Assembly: GCA_015680685.1 (NCBI GenBank)
Contig: MNCI01017906.1
Span: forward strand, 136,458 to 200,457
Source of the DNA: Gnetum montanum
Taxonomy: Eukaryota > Streptophyta > Gnetopsida > Gnetales > Gnetaceae
DNA: 64,000 nt
Direction: 5' to 3'
The translations under genes and the position numbers were made by a program. Every line of letters starts with the position of its first letter. Position 1 is the first letter of the stretch. The notes beneath the pieces are model-generated. The model made no database searches, was not told the origin of the DNA, and saw only the letters and a program-made list of their open reading frames with translations. This document shows positions 22,310-31,835 of the stretch, in pieces.

Positions 22310-22520
22310 AACTTTAACTTTCATGTCATATAAATGCATAGAATCCTCAAAACCATATAGAGCATTTGATGTAAAAGAAAGATTCATTTTAGAATTAACA
22401 AATTCATAATTTGCATCAAGAGTTTTATCCTCTTTGAGGTTTATAAGAACCTCTAGAAACCTTTGTTGTGTTGGATCATTACCTTTTTGTTGGTACGCTA
22501 CATCTTGAGTGAAGAAGGTC
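22008..22520 (-). pseudogene. Unrecognised coding relic
   Basis: The reverse strand carries a readable stretch. From right to left: QQRFLEVLINLKEDKTLDAN, then NSKMNLSFTSNALYGFEDSM, then LVGMCLVYKEGDSRMLKMME near 22200-22280, then another frame with HLEKNLSKLLSYVIANFDSY at 22008-22120. Stops separate the parts. Codon-like composition and the partial duplicate at 15420-15653 suggest real former coding sequence, but I do not recognise the family. Confidence 0.35.
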
Positions 22521-23479
22521 TAGAATGATGTCCAAAGCTATACAGTATTAGGATTTTTAAAAGTATATGGTACTGCATTCAATACTAGAGAGTTAACTAA
22601 GATCTTCTATTAGTAGAACCAATCTATTTCTACATATGTTTCCCTAATTTTATAAAAAATTTCCCCTTAATCTTCTAATGGTGCTCAATAATAGCCAATC
22701 ACCAATAAAACTTATCTACATGTTGGAAAGTTGATTACATTTAAATAGATGGGTTTGATTTTTTAAAATTATAGGAAAGGTTTTTTTAAAAAATTTATAA
22801 TCACTTTTTATTCTTTAGCTAGGGCATATCACTTCATTCACCTTACTTGCTTTTAGGCAATTTATTTGTTTATTATGTACTTCACTTGTTTTTAGAAAAT
22901 TTATTATCTTACCACACCTCATCTTAGATATTTTATTTGTTTATTATGCATTTTAATTATTTTTATAAATTCACTCTTGTTTGAAGAAAATTTATAATTG
23001 TAGTGTACTTTCTTTTAAAAATTTTATTTCTTTTTTATGTATCTTTAATGTTTTCAAAAATCTACACTCACCTTATAAAATAAATCAATAGAGTTGTTTT
23101 TCAAAAATTTTAATTTTTTTACAATGGAGTTGACATAATAAGCATGATTGTTGATTCTAGTATGCACTATGCACTTTGGTCACTCACACTCTATTCACTC
23201 TACTTGCCCGAAGAGAAAAAAAAAGTGATTTTAGTAAGCCCAAATTCAAAGTGGTACAAAGCCATATTTACATATTGAAATACAACAAATGCAAGTGAAA
23301 GCATGAAGACAAAGTTGAAACTTCAAGCAAATACAAAGATCAAGTAAAGCTAAGATAGATTTTTTGTAAAATAGGAACCAAAGTTATATCATTTATATTT
23401 GAATTATTATGCCACATAAGACAAGATAGAAAATTCTATTATATTTAATTTTTTTAAAAGATTGATGGGCATATGTAAT
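22521..23479. other. AT-rich sequence, nothing recognised
   Basis: Long T-rich runs and no coding or repeat signature that I can name. Its right end is the abrupt start of copy B at the integrase. Confidence 0.4.
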
Positions 23480-23485
23480 TAGAGA

Positions 23486-24400
23486 ATGGGGCCTATAGAA
23501 CCCTTCAACATATGGGGCATTGATTTCATGGAGCATATTACACCAATGTCCAATGGGAAAGCATACATTGTTGTTACTATTGGCTATTTTACAAAATGGG
23601 CCGAAGTAGCTATAATTACCAATTGTACATCATCTATGGCTGCACGATTTATTCAACAACAAATTGTAAATAGGTTTAGCATGCCTCGTGCACTTATTTT
23701 TGATAATGGTACACATTTTATAGGTGCAACTTTTCAAAAAGTAATGCAATGCTTAGAAGTTGAACATAAGTTGACTACACCATATCATCCTCAAGAAAAT
23801 GGTCAAGCCGAAGTCACAAATAGGAAGATCACAAAAGTATTGACATGCACCCTTAGCAAATATAGGTGAGATTGGAGCACCAAACTGAATGATGCTATTT
23901 GGGCATACCGCTTCACATGGAAACTCTCTATAGGCTATTATCCCTATGAGTTATTGTATGTTAAACTTCCAACACTTCCTATCTAGGCTAAGCTCCATAC
24001 ACTATCTATAGCATGTGACCTCAACCTTGACCTCAATCTAGCCCAAAAGGAATGGTTAATGAACCTTAACTTGCTAGATGAAAATCGATTAGCTGCCCTG
24101 TCATCCAATGAACTGCACAAGGCCTTTAACAAAAAACGTCATGGCCTAAGGATTAGGAAAGTCAAATACCAACCAGGAGATAAGGTTCTGTATTAGAATC
24201 CCACACATGTGCCACAACAAACTAAATTTCAAACGCTATGGGAAGGACCTTATATCATTCATGAAACTTTCCCTTCAGGGGCCATGATGATCTATAAACC
24301 TGAAAGCCAGAATAAGAAATTATTGGTCAACATCTAGCAAACCAAACCTTTCCATGAGCCTAAAATAGCCAGTACTAACACTACCTCTATTAATGGACAA
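23486..24400 (+). pseudogene. Gypsy integrase remnant of copy B
   Basis: Retroviral-type integrase inserts element cDNA in the nucleus. The core is clean at 23486-23869: WGIDFME (first Asp), FDNGTHF (second Asp), PYHPQENGQAE (Glu). There are exactly 35 residues between the second Asp and the Glu, so the DD35E triad is intact. The same frame continues past a TGA (Arg or Trp expected), through AIWAYRFTWKLSIGYYPYELLY, KKRHGLRIRKVKYQPGDKVL and LWEGPYIIHE, the C-terminal DNA-binding part, to about 24340. Stops lie at 23867, near 23983, 24195 and 24336. The zinc-binding N-terminus and everything upstream are missing. Confidence 0.9.
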
Positions 24401-24691
24401 CCTTTCTCATTATTTCAGATCTCCTCCTTCCAACTTAGTCATGGGGGAGATGGTCGCCGATGTTAGTCATTCTGAGCCTTAGTTTCTTTTATCCTTTTTG
24501 TTTTACATAATTTTTGTTTTATACATTCTTCATCTTTACTTGTTTTTGTTTTACACCATTGTTAACATTTTTGCTATTTCTTTTTCTATTACATTTTGTT
24601 TGAGTTACTCTCACTCGTCGTATAATAAGTGATCATGATGGTGGATTATACTATAATAGTGTTGATTGCTAATGTTTGGTCTTTGCCTTTG
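24401..24691 (+). other. Post-integrase region of copy B
   Basis: Contains the polypurine-like word AGTCATGGGGGAGATGG at about 24433-24449, then a T-rich 'ttttgttttaca' repeat series (24480-24600). The same order occurs on the reverse strand of copy A at 27.54 to 27.34 kb. Confidence 0.75.
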
Positions 24692-24696
24692 ACTTT
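24692..24696. repeat. Target site duplication of copy A, left
   Basis: ACTTT directly before the TGATGAG terminus. It is matched by ACTTT at 31836-31840 after the other LTR. Five base pairs is the standard length for Gypsy integration. Confidence 0.85.
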
Positions 24697-25567
24697 TGAT
24701 GAGTGGCGAGATACCCCTACACTCAACAATATGAATACGAGCGTAGCATGCGTGATCCGGTTGAACTCCGCAAACTAAGTGCCTACACGCCTCATGGAAC
24801 ACTTAAGGTTGATCATTCGTTGTCTTCCCAGACTTACTTGTAGTTGTCACGATGTATGGTTAAGTAAGTCTAAGGTATATGATTTTTATATCTTTTCTAT
24901 TTTATCTCCTATGCTAACAAGGTGAAGGGTGAAGAGACTAATTGACTAACTCTAACTAACTAACTAAGACTTAATTAATCTAGCATCAACATCCATTCCC
25001 ACTTACCGTTCACACCCTAAACCGATGCAACCTTGGTTACTAAACGCTAATCGTTGTTGGGATCACTAAGCGTAACGCACGTGATCGAAGTGGTTGTACT
25101 GATTCACTTAACTAGGAGAGAAGGGTTGAGAGAGATTTATGACTAGTAAAGCAATAAATGATAAACGCAAATAATAATAAATAAAATCCCAATTAGCCTA
25201 TTCCATGCACTACAAGGTTTATCCAAGAAGTTCGTCTTTATTGCCGTACACAAACTTTTGTTTAGGTACAATGTCTGCTCGAATAAAGATCCGTTCACTT
25301 TGGAGTTCCTACTGCGAGCACATGGAAATTAATCTATCTCTAGAGGGAAAAAATTGCCAAAGTTTAGCTATGGTCTAGGCCTAGAATGAGAAGCAAGGGA
25401 GAGCTGCCTCTTATTTATAAATATGATGGTGCACTGCGATATCATGTACGTGATATCACAGGGGAAGACGTGATATCGCGTACGTGATATCACGAGGGAT
25501 GCGATATCGTGACAGCCACGATATCACATATGCGATATCGTGGCCTATGCGATATCATGTCCTATCA
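24697..25567 (-). repeat. 3' LTR of copy A
   Basis: 871 bp, TGATGAG...CCTATCA on the plus strand. U3 (25420-25567) holds eight GATATC palindromes spaced about 10-25 bp, followed on the reverse strand by a TATA box (plus-strand cttatttataaat near 25408). The body has the family landmarks 'ttcgtctttattgcc' and 'gaataaagatccgttcactt' near 25230-25290. Confidence 0.95.
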
Positions 25568-25585
25568 TACCCCCATGACTAAATG
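25568..25585 (-). other. Terminal polypurine tract of copy A
   Basis: The reverse strand reads TTAGTCATGGGGGTA directly before U3. This is the expected primer for plus-strand synthesis. Confidence 0.75.
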
Positions 25586-27550
25586 AAAACTCATCCTCGA
25601 GTTCCTTACAATAATATTAGGAAGGTATGGGATTATTGACTCAATATGAAACTAATGGGATGACATGTGAACGGATCATCATTACAAGACACAACAAAAC
25701 TGGTGTTCAGGACAACAAGAGTGAACACCTTATTACATTGACATCAGGCCTCATTTGGCAGCTGAGAAAGAGAGAGAGAAAGAAGTTTTGCTACTGCCAA
25801 TGCCAAGATTACGCCTTTCATTGTCCATTTGTAAGCGCACCATCAATCTCGTTCTTTGCATAGTTACTTCAGCACAGCTCCATTCCAAGTGTTTCCTCTA
25901 GATCCAATCCATTGTTGCATGATTACCATATGCACACACAACATAGTCTTGTATTAGCAAGGGGAAATGAATTTCATGTAATTGATACCTTGCCTCAGTG
26001 AAAGGTCAATTGGCTAGGTTGTGGTATGGCTGATTGCGAATTTGGAGATGTATTAATGGTGACTACCGAAGGTGTAGGGGCTAGGAGAAAATCGAAAAAA
26101 TTGGACCCTATACCCCCATGACTAATCACGAATCCCCGGTAGTGATAGAATGGAAAAAAAAAAGAAATAAGAAAGATGGAGAAAAAGAGACAACTAGGAC
26201 ATTGATGAAATGGATGTCAATATGGAAATGAACAAAAAAAATTGATTGCAAAAATGTTAGGGGAAAGAGATTAATTGGTGCACCAAATATGAATGTCAGT
26301 GGGTCCTCTCCAAAGCAGGCTCATGGCCTTAATGCCTTGACAAACCCGCATTCAAAGAGTCCGTAGGCTCTAGGAATGTCATTTGGAACAAGAGTTAAAG
26401 CCTTAACCACAAGAATTTACCTAAAAGAAAACAATGCGTCAACCAAAATATACACTAATGATACAACTAGCAATGAGGTGAACAATGGAGAGAAGGGTGG
26501 AGAGAAGAGAATGGAAGGGAATCCCAAGAACAAGGTGGTGTACATCCCCTTGTGGAGTTAATGATTAATGTGACTTGGCAAATCTCATTCCAACTCCGGC
26601 CTCAAACCAACCAAATCTAGTGGCTTCGCATCAATGCATGCGATAATCCATCCACTTGAATAGCAAGAATGCCTTCACCCAAGAGCCACCACCATTTCGA
26701 CGAAACGAAGGAGAGAATAGAAAGCGAGAAGGGCCTTAGTTAGATGGAACATTTTTAGTTCCATAACCAGTGCTTGTAGCCCAAGGGATTATTTTTTCTA
26801 AGGGTTGTGCTTTGAATTCGCACTTTGTTTTTTTTATTTTAGGTGGTTATGCATGAGAACCACACCATGCAAAGACTTCTTATTTTTATTGACTTAGCTT
26901 CCTGATGATTGGGTAACGTCAGAATGGTAAGAAAACTCAAGAAGAAAACATCCAAGCACCCAAGAGAATGACCCACACAAATGCATCAAGTTCCCTTGAA
27001 GTCACACCCTTTTCAATCCTTGAGTCCTTAGTTTGAGAAGTGCCCAGTCACTGATTCGTTAGAGTTCTTATTAGAAAGGGATTGTACATTTCCAAGCCAA
27101 GAGAGACCATAGACATTTGTGGATATATGGATGAAGTGGACTCATTTCCTACCATATCAAAAGAACATACCTTAGTATCAACATCGTAACTTAAAGGTAA
27201 AAACCAAACATTAGCAATCAATGAAAAACAGTTCATACCATCGTGAAGAACACTTATTAATTGACAAACTTGTAGGATGGGTACACACACACACACACAC
27301 ACAAAGAAATGAAAAAATATGAATGATGTTGTAAAAAAAAAATAAGAAAAGTTGAAGAAATTTTTTAAAAAAGATGTGTAAAACAAAAATGTGTAAGACA
27401 AAAAAGTGTAAAACAAAAAAGTGTAAAACAAAAATGTGTAAAACAAAAACGTGTAAGAAAAAAATATGTAAAAAAAAATGTGTAAAAAAAAACTTAAAAG
27501 AATTGACGGCCTCCAATGATTAGCATAGGTGGCCATCTCCCCCATGACTG
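25586..27550 (-). other. 3' non-coding region of copy A
   Basis: About 2 kb without a convincing gene. Landmarks on the plus strand: a decayed splice-acceptor-plus-ATG slot near 25930 (see findings); an internal polypurine word (plus cccccatgactaatc at about 26108); conserved blocks 'gtgggtcctctccaaagc' near 26300 and 'gagaaccacaccatgcaa' near 26850; an (AC)n run at 27284-27303; an array of about nine 'gtgtaaaacaaaaa' units (27370-27490); and the post-pol polypurine word at 27527-27545. The Phe-rich open frames on the reverse strand at 27.2-27.5 kb are translations of this simple repeat, not genes. Confidence 0.75.
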
Positions 27551-27741
27551 AATTGCAAGGGAGAGATCCAAAATAATGAACGTTTATTGGAATTTCGTAA
27601 AAGTGCCCAACTTCTTCCGACTAATGTTCTTAGATTAAGGGGTGGAAGTTGGCGACGCTCATACTCCAATGTATCTATGCCTTCGTTATTAACATGGGTT
27701 GTTGCCCTAGTTTGTTCCGTGCATGTTGATGGGTTGCTCTT

Positions 27742-28395
27742 TCACTTAGCTATCAACCACGGGGTGTCTACTACCTGTGTGGTTGCTACATACAAGCACC
27801 TTTGTACTTGTGTTTCTTGGGCACACCAATTACATGGAAGAGATGCTGAGCATTCCTCCATGTCATCACCCTCTGAGTCATTATATGTGATGCATGGAAC
27901 TTTCTTCTTCTCAATATTTCCATAAATTTTTACCTTAGATATCTCCAAGGAAAGATCACAAATCCCTAGGTACGCATCTATTGTACTCAACCATGGCCTT
28001 CCCATTATAATTGGGAAGCCCCCATTGTTACTATTAACTTCGATCACTAGGAAATCGGCTGGGTATGACCAACCATGCACAGTGGTAACTATGTCCTCCA
28101 CCAATCCAAAGGGAATGGTGATGGACTGGTCAGCGAGCTCTAGTTGAATGTTTCTCTTCTTGAGTTGGGGCAGGTTCCAGGCTTGATACATTTCTCATGA
28201 GATTAAGTTGACTCTGGAACTTGAGTCAAGAAGAGCCTTATGTGGTTCATTCCTAGAACCTTGTAAATAGATTAAGGAGCTTCTAGGGTTAGATAGTTTC
28301 TTGGGAAGGTGGCCTACCTTAATCCAGTCGGTTATTGTATAAGTTAACATAACTGTATGTGTGAAGCTCTGTTGTTGGATGGAAGGGAGCTCCAA
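27742..28395 (-). pseudogene. Retropepsin region of copy A
   Basis: Aspartic protease of the gag-pol precursor. Two open pieces are separated by one stop. The first (28195-28395) ends PHKALLDSSSRVNLIS, the active-site block where the lineage normally has LLDLGAS: the Asp is kept but the following Gly is lost. The second (27742-28191) has NIQLELADQS, GLVEDIVTTVHGWSYPADFL, the flap and helix block PIIMGRPWLSTIDAYLGI, and KKKVPCITYND. It is the best preserved protease of the window, with few disruptions, but the altered active site argues against activity. Confidence 0.85.
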
Positions 28396-30868
28396 AGTTT
28401 TATTTGTTGGAGAAGTGTGCGCAGACTCAATCGATTATTGTTGTGAGAGCTTGTCTGGGCTTTTGGTTATGAAGAAAGGTCTTCTCTTTTTGCGGTTGTC
28501 AGAACCAACAGTGAGTTGAATGTTTAAAACTCTCATAGCTTTACGTTGCTGCGGTTGAGTGGGGAGTTCCCCTTGCATTCTTGGAGTAGGAGGTATGGGA
28601 ACTACCGGTGGGAGAGAGGCAAACAGATCTGGAGAATGGTATGTGTGTGGAGTATCTCCCAGAGGAGAAGGAGTCCTTCTAAAGTACTCCCAAACTTGGT
28701 AGTGATGTTGGGGCGTTGTGTGACCCATATAGTCACTTGGAGAAACCAACTGCTACACACAATAGCCATAAGAATCAGGTTGTCGGTAAGGGTATTGTTG
28801 TTTAGGTAGTGGCATCCCCCATGACTGTGGGTATTTCCACTATTGATGTTGCTCGATGGGTTGTGGTGGAGTTCCACTTGGATAGTATGTTAACAGTTGG
28901 TGGAACTTCCTTGGGTTACCTTGGGGATAAGGTAACCTTCGAGGTGTTTGTCATTTGTTAAGTCTCAGGTTGAGTGCATACACCCCAAACTCTTGTAAAT
29001 GTGAGATGATTGGACAACATCCCTTAGGATGGTCATATTGGCATATCTCACATCCACCATCATTGTCTGTGTTAGAATCCACAACCTCATTGGTGGTTGT
29101 CATTTTTTCCTTACCCTTGTTATGTGTAGGGCCTGAATCTCTCCGCTTTTTCTTATCTTTATAACTACTTCGTTCCTCCTTAGACTCCTCTACGATTTTC
29201 AAGATAGTTTCAAGTATAGAGTCTAAGGAATCCCACAATTAATCCACCTTAACCAATACTTCTATTATTAGCTTTTGAATCGGTAAGATTTTTCTGTTCA
29301 CCAACTCTTCGAGTGGTGACTCATCCTCCTCATCACAAAATCTTACTCCCTTCTTTCCAAGGGAAGGATTGTGGTTGTATTCTTTTGTGCTCTCTCTTTT
29401 TTGTAGCTCACCTTCTTCTTTGGCTACTTGCTCCAACAAGTGATGAATTTCATGGGCTCTATGTTATGATAATCTCCCTTAGGCATAAGTCCCAAGGGTT
29501 CTTCGAGTCTCATGTCTTAGCCCATCTACGATGTGGCGAAGTTGGTCCTGTTGTGCATAATCATGGCCCGGGAAATGATGTAACAATGCGTAGTAGCAGC
29601 CCATGGTAGCATCCAAGGGTTGATGAGTACCTTGCTTCCATCCTTGGATCTGCTTACGCAAATTAGACACTCTAGAGTATGTTTGATATTTATCATTGAA
29701 GAGTTCTAACATCGTACTCCACCTCCTAATGGTCTCTGGCTCTAAGGACCGATACCAACTCTCTGCTTCCTTAATGAGTGTCCTAGGAAACAACTTCAGT
29801 TTCTACCACTTATTCTCTATGTTCTGCAAGGTGCAAGTATCGTGGAATGCCTATAAATGATTTTACGGATCTGTGTTGTATCCCCCTTCAAAGCGTGGGA
29901 TATTCTTCATGTCTAAGCACTTGATCCGACTATCTCTTTGATGCCTTGTTCGTATTCTCACTGCCTCCATTATATCAAGCATACTTCGGGTGGCTAGTAG
30001 GGACTTGTTATGATCATCTCTTTCATGATGCCTGTGATGTCTACGTTGTTCCCTACTTTCCCTTTATTCATGCCCTTATCCTCTCTCTTGACTCTCTTGT
30101 CAAGGTCTCTCATTTTTCCTACCTCTATTCTCACCGTTATGCTCTATCCTCACTGTTATGCACCCAGATGTGGAAGGAGAGGGTGAGTGATTTGATGAAG
30201 GGGAAGAAGAAGGAGAACCATCGCCATGACGATGCTTCTTGCCTTCTCTTCGGCTGCTACGGCCCCGATCGTGATGACAATCTAAGTGCCCATCCTAGTC
30301 ATGTGTTGTTGTTTCCTCAGTGAAGAGTTGGCATTCACAGGGATCAGAACCAGTGTTATGTATCATGGAGCATAGGTTCTAATACCCCACCTCCTCACCA
30401 TTGTTAGAAGGGAGAACATCATTCGATAGAGAACCCATTACAATGGGTTCATCATCTCCAATTTCACTTAGGACATGCGGGACCCCTTTGCCCTTCAATA
30501 GTGTATGATGGCTCTCCTACCATGAGTCCCTTATATGTTGTGCTACTGTGGGATGATAATCCCTTATGTTAAAATCACCTATAATGTATTCAGCATAGAG
30601 CTGTGTCATGCCGATCTATGCAAGAGCATGGAGGAGCATGTTTGGGACTGATTGATCTCGAGGTAACACTATGTTACCTTGTAAATCTCTCCATCGTAGC
30701 TGTTCATCTTGATGGAGGATAAAGGTAAAGTCTGGTATGTACTCATTGGGATGAGTATATACCACTCAGTATTGTTGAGGAATTGGTAGATTTTGGTTGT
30801 GTTTTAGACTGCTGACTATTTCCTGTATTATCCCTAGGTGGTGAATTACTTTTGTTAGAAGAAGACAT
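28396..30868 (-). pseudogene. Gag of copy A
   Basis: Starts at the ATG at 30868-30866 (MSSSNKSNSPPRDNTG). Landmarks: capsid FPRTLIKEAESWYRSLEPET and KYQTYSRVSNLRKQIQGWKQ in the open piece 29479-29793; KEEGELQKRESTKEYNHNPS in 29239-29439; the zinc knuckle CEICQYDHPKGCCP in 28951-29238; then a Pro/Tyr/Gln-rich tail to about 28435. The knuckle spacing is CX2CX3HX4C, one residue shorter than the canonical CX2CX4HX4C. Several stops and frame breaks are present, but long stretches remain open. It is the youngest-looking gag in the window. Confidence 0.85.
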
Positions 30869-30991
30869 TATTATTTGATTCAGTGTGCCATTTAACCATT
30901 ATATAATTTTCATTAATTAACCCTAAGGTTCATTTAAGCTCCCAATGATGTGAGTGATATCTTATGTTCTACTTAGTGCACAAATACTTAG

Positions 30992-31009
30992 TCCTTGGCA
31001 ATGGCGCCA
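30992..31009 (-). other. Primer binding site of copy A (tRNA-Asp type)
   Basis: The reverse strand reads TGGCGCCATTGCCAAGGA, one base inside the 5' LTR. The 3' end of plant tRNA-Asp would pair with TGGCGCCGTTGCCGGGGA, so 15 of 18 positions match. This fixes the element strand and supports the LTR boundary. Confidence 0.85.
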
Positions 31010-31010
31010 A

Positions 31011-31835
31011 TGATGAGTAGCCAGTTACCCCTACACTTAACCATACGAATACAAGCGTAGCACGTGCAATCTAGTTGAACTCTGCAGACTAAGTGCCTAC
31101 ACGCCTCATGGAACACTTAAGGTTAATCATTCATTGTCTTCCCAAACTTACTTGTAGTTGTCATGGTGTATGGTTAAGTAAGTTTGAGGTATATTATTTT
31201 TATGTCTTTTCTATTTTATCTCCTATGCTAACAAGGTGAAGGGTGAAGAGACTAATTGACTAACTCTAACTAACTAACTAAGCCTTAATTAATCTAGCAT
31301 TAGCATCCATTCCCACTTACCGTTCACACCCTGAACCGATGCAACCTTGGTTACCAAATGCTAGTCGTTGCTGGGATCACCAAGCGTAACACACATGCTC
31401 GAAGTGGTCGTACTGAGGCACTTAACTAGGAGAGAAGGGTTGAGAGAGATTTAATGACTAGTAAAGCATTAAATAATAAATAGTAAATAACAATAAATAA
31501 AATCCTAATTAGCCTATTCCATGCATTGCAAGGTTTATCCAAAAAGTTTGTCTTTATTGTCGTACACAAACTTGTGTTCAGGTATAATGTCTACTCGAAT
31601 AAAGATCTGTTCACTTTGGAGTTCCTACTGTGGGCACATGGAAATTAATCTATCTTTGGAGGTGAAAAACTACTAGAGTTTAGCTATGGTCTAGGCCTAG
31701 AATGAGAAACAAGGGAGAGCCACCTCTTATTTATAGCTATGATGGCGCACCATGATATCGCATACGTGATATCGCAAGGGATGCGATATCGCGACGGCTG
31801 CAATATTGCAGCCCATGCAATATCGTGTCCCATAA
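31011..31835 (-). repeat. 5' LTR of copy A
   Basis: 825 bp, from TGATGAG to CCCATAA (decayed CTCATCA), followed by ACTTT. It is collinear with the 3' LTR at 24697-25567 over its whole body, with scattered substitutions. In U3 it has only three intact GATATC units plus two decayed ones (31750-31825), against eight in its partner, which explains most of the 46-bp length difference. Confidence 0.95.

Larger units (their letters stand above)
24697..31835 (-). mobile_element. Gypsy element copy A, complete ends, lacks RT and integrase
   Basis: 7.1-kb reverse-strand element with both LTRs (24697-25567 and 31011-31835), a good primer site, a gag start at 30868, gag, protease, a 3' region with three polypurine-like words, and matching ACTTT duplications. 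Between the protease (ending near 27742) and the post-integrase word at 27532 there are only about 200 bp, so RT, RNase H and integrase are absent. It sits inside copy B. Such gag-carrying, pol-less elements (TR-GAG or LARD-like) rely on enzymes from autonomous relatives. Whether A moved in this form or lost pol afterwards cannot be told from one copy. Confidence 0.9.

Noticed and set aside
25420-25567. CRISPR-like spaced repeats (GATATC units at fairly regular spacing)
   Set aside because: Units are 6-12 bp palindromes with no unique spacers of constant length, in an LTR of a plant genome.
27048-27545. Two overlapping reverse-strand Phe-rich open frames that look like membrane proteins
   Set aside because: They translate an AC run and a 'gtgtaaaacaaaaa' simple array in the 3' region of copy A. 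No start context or family is seen, and three frames are open for the same low-complexity reason.
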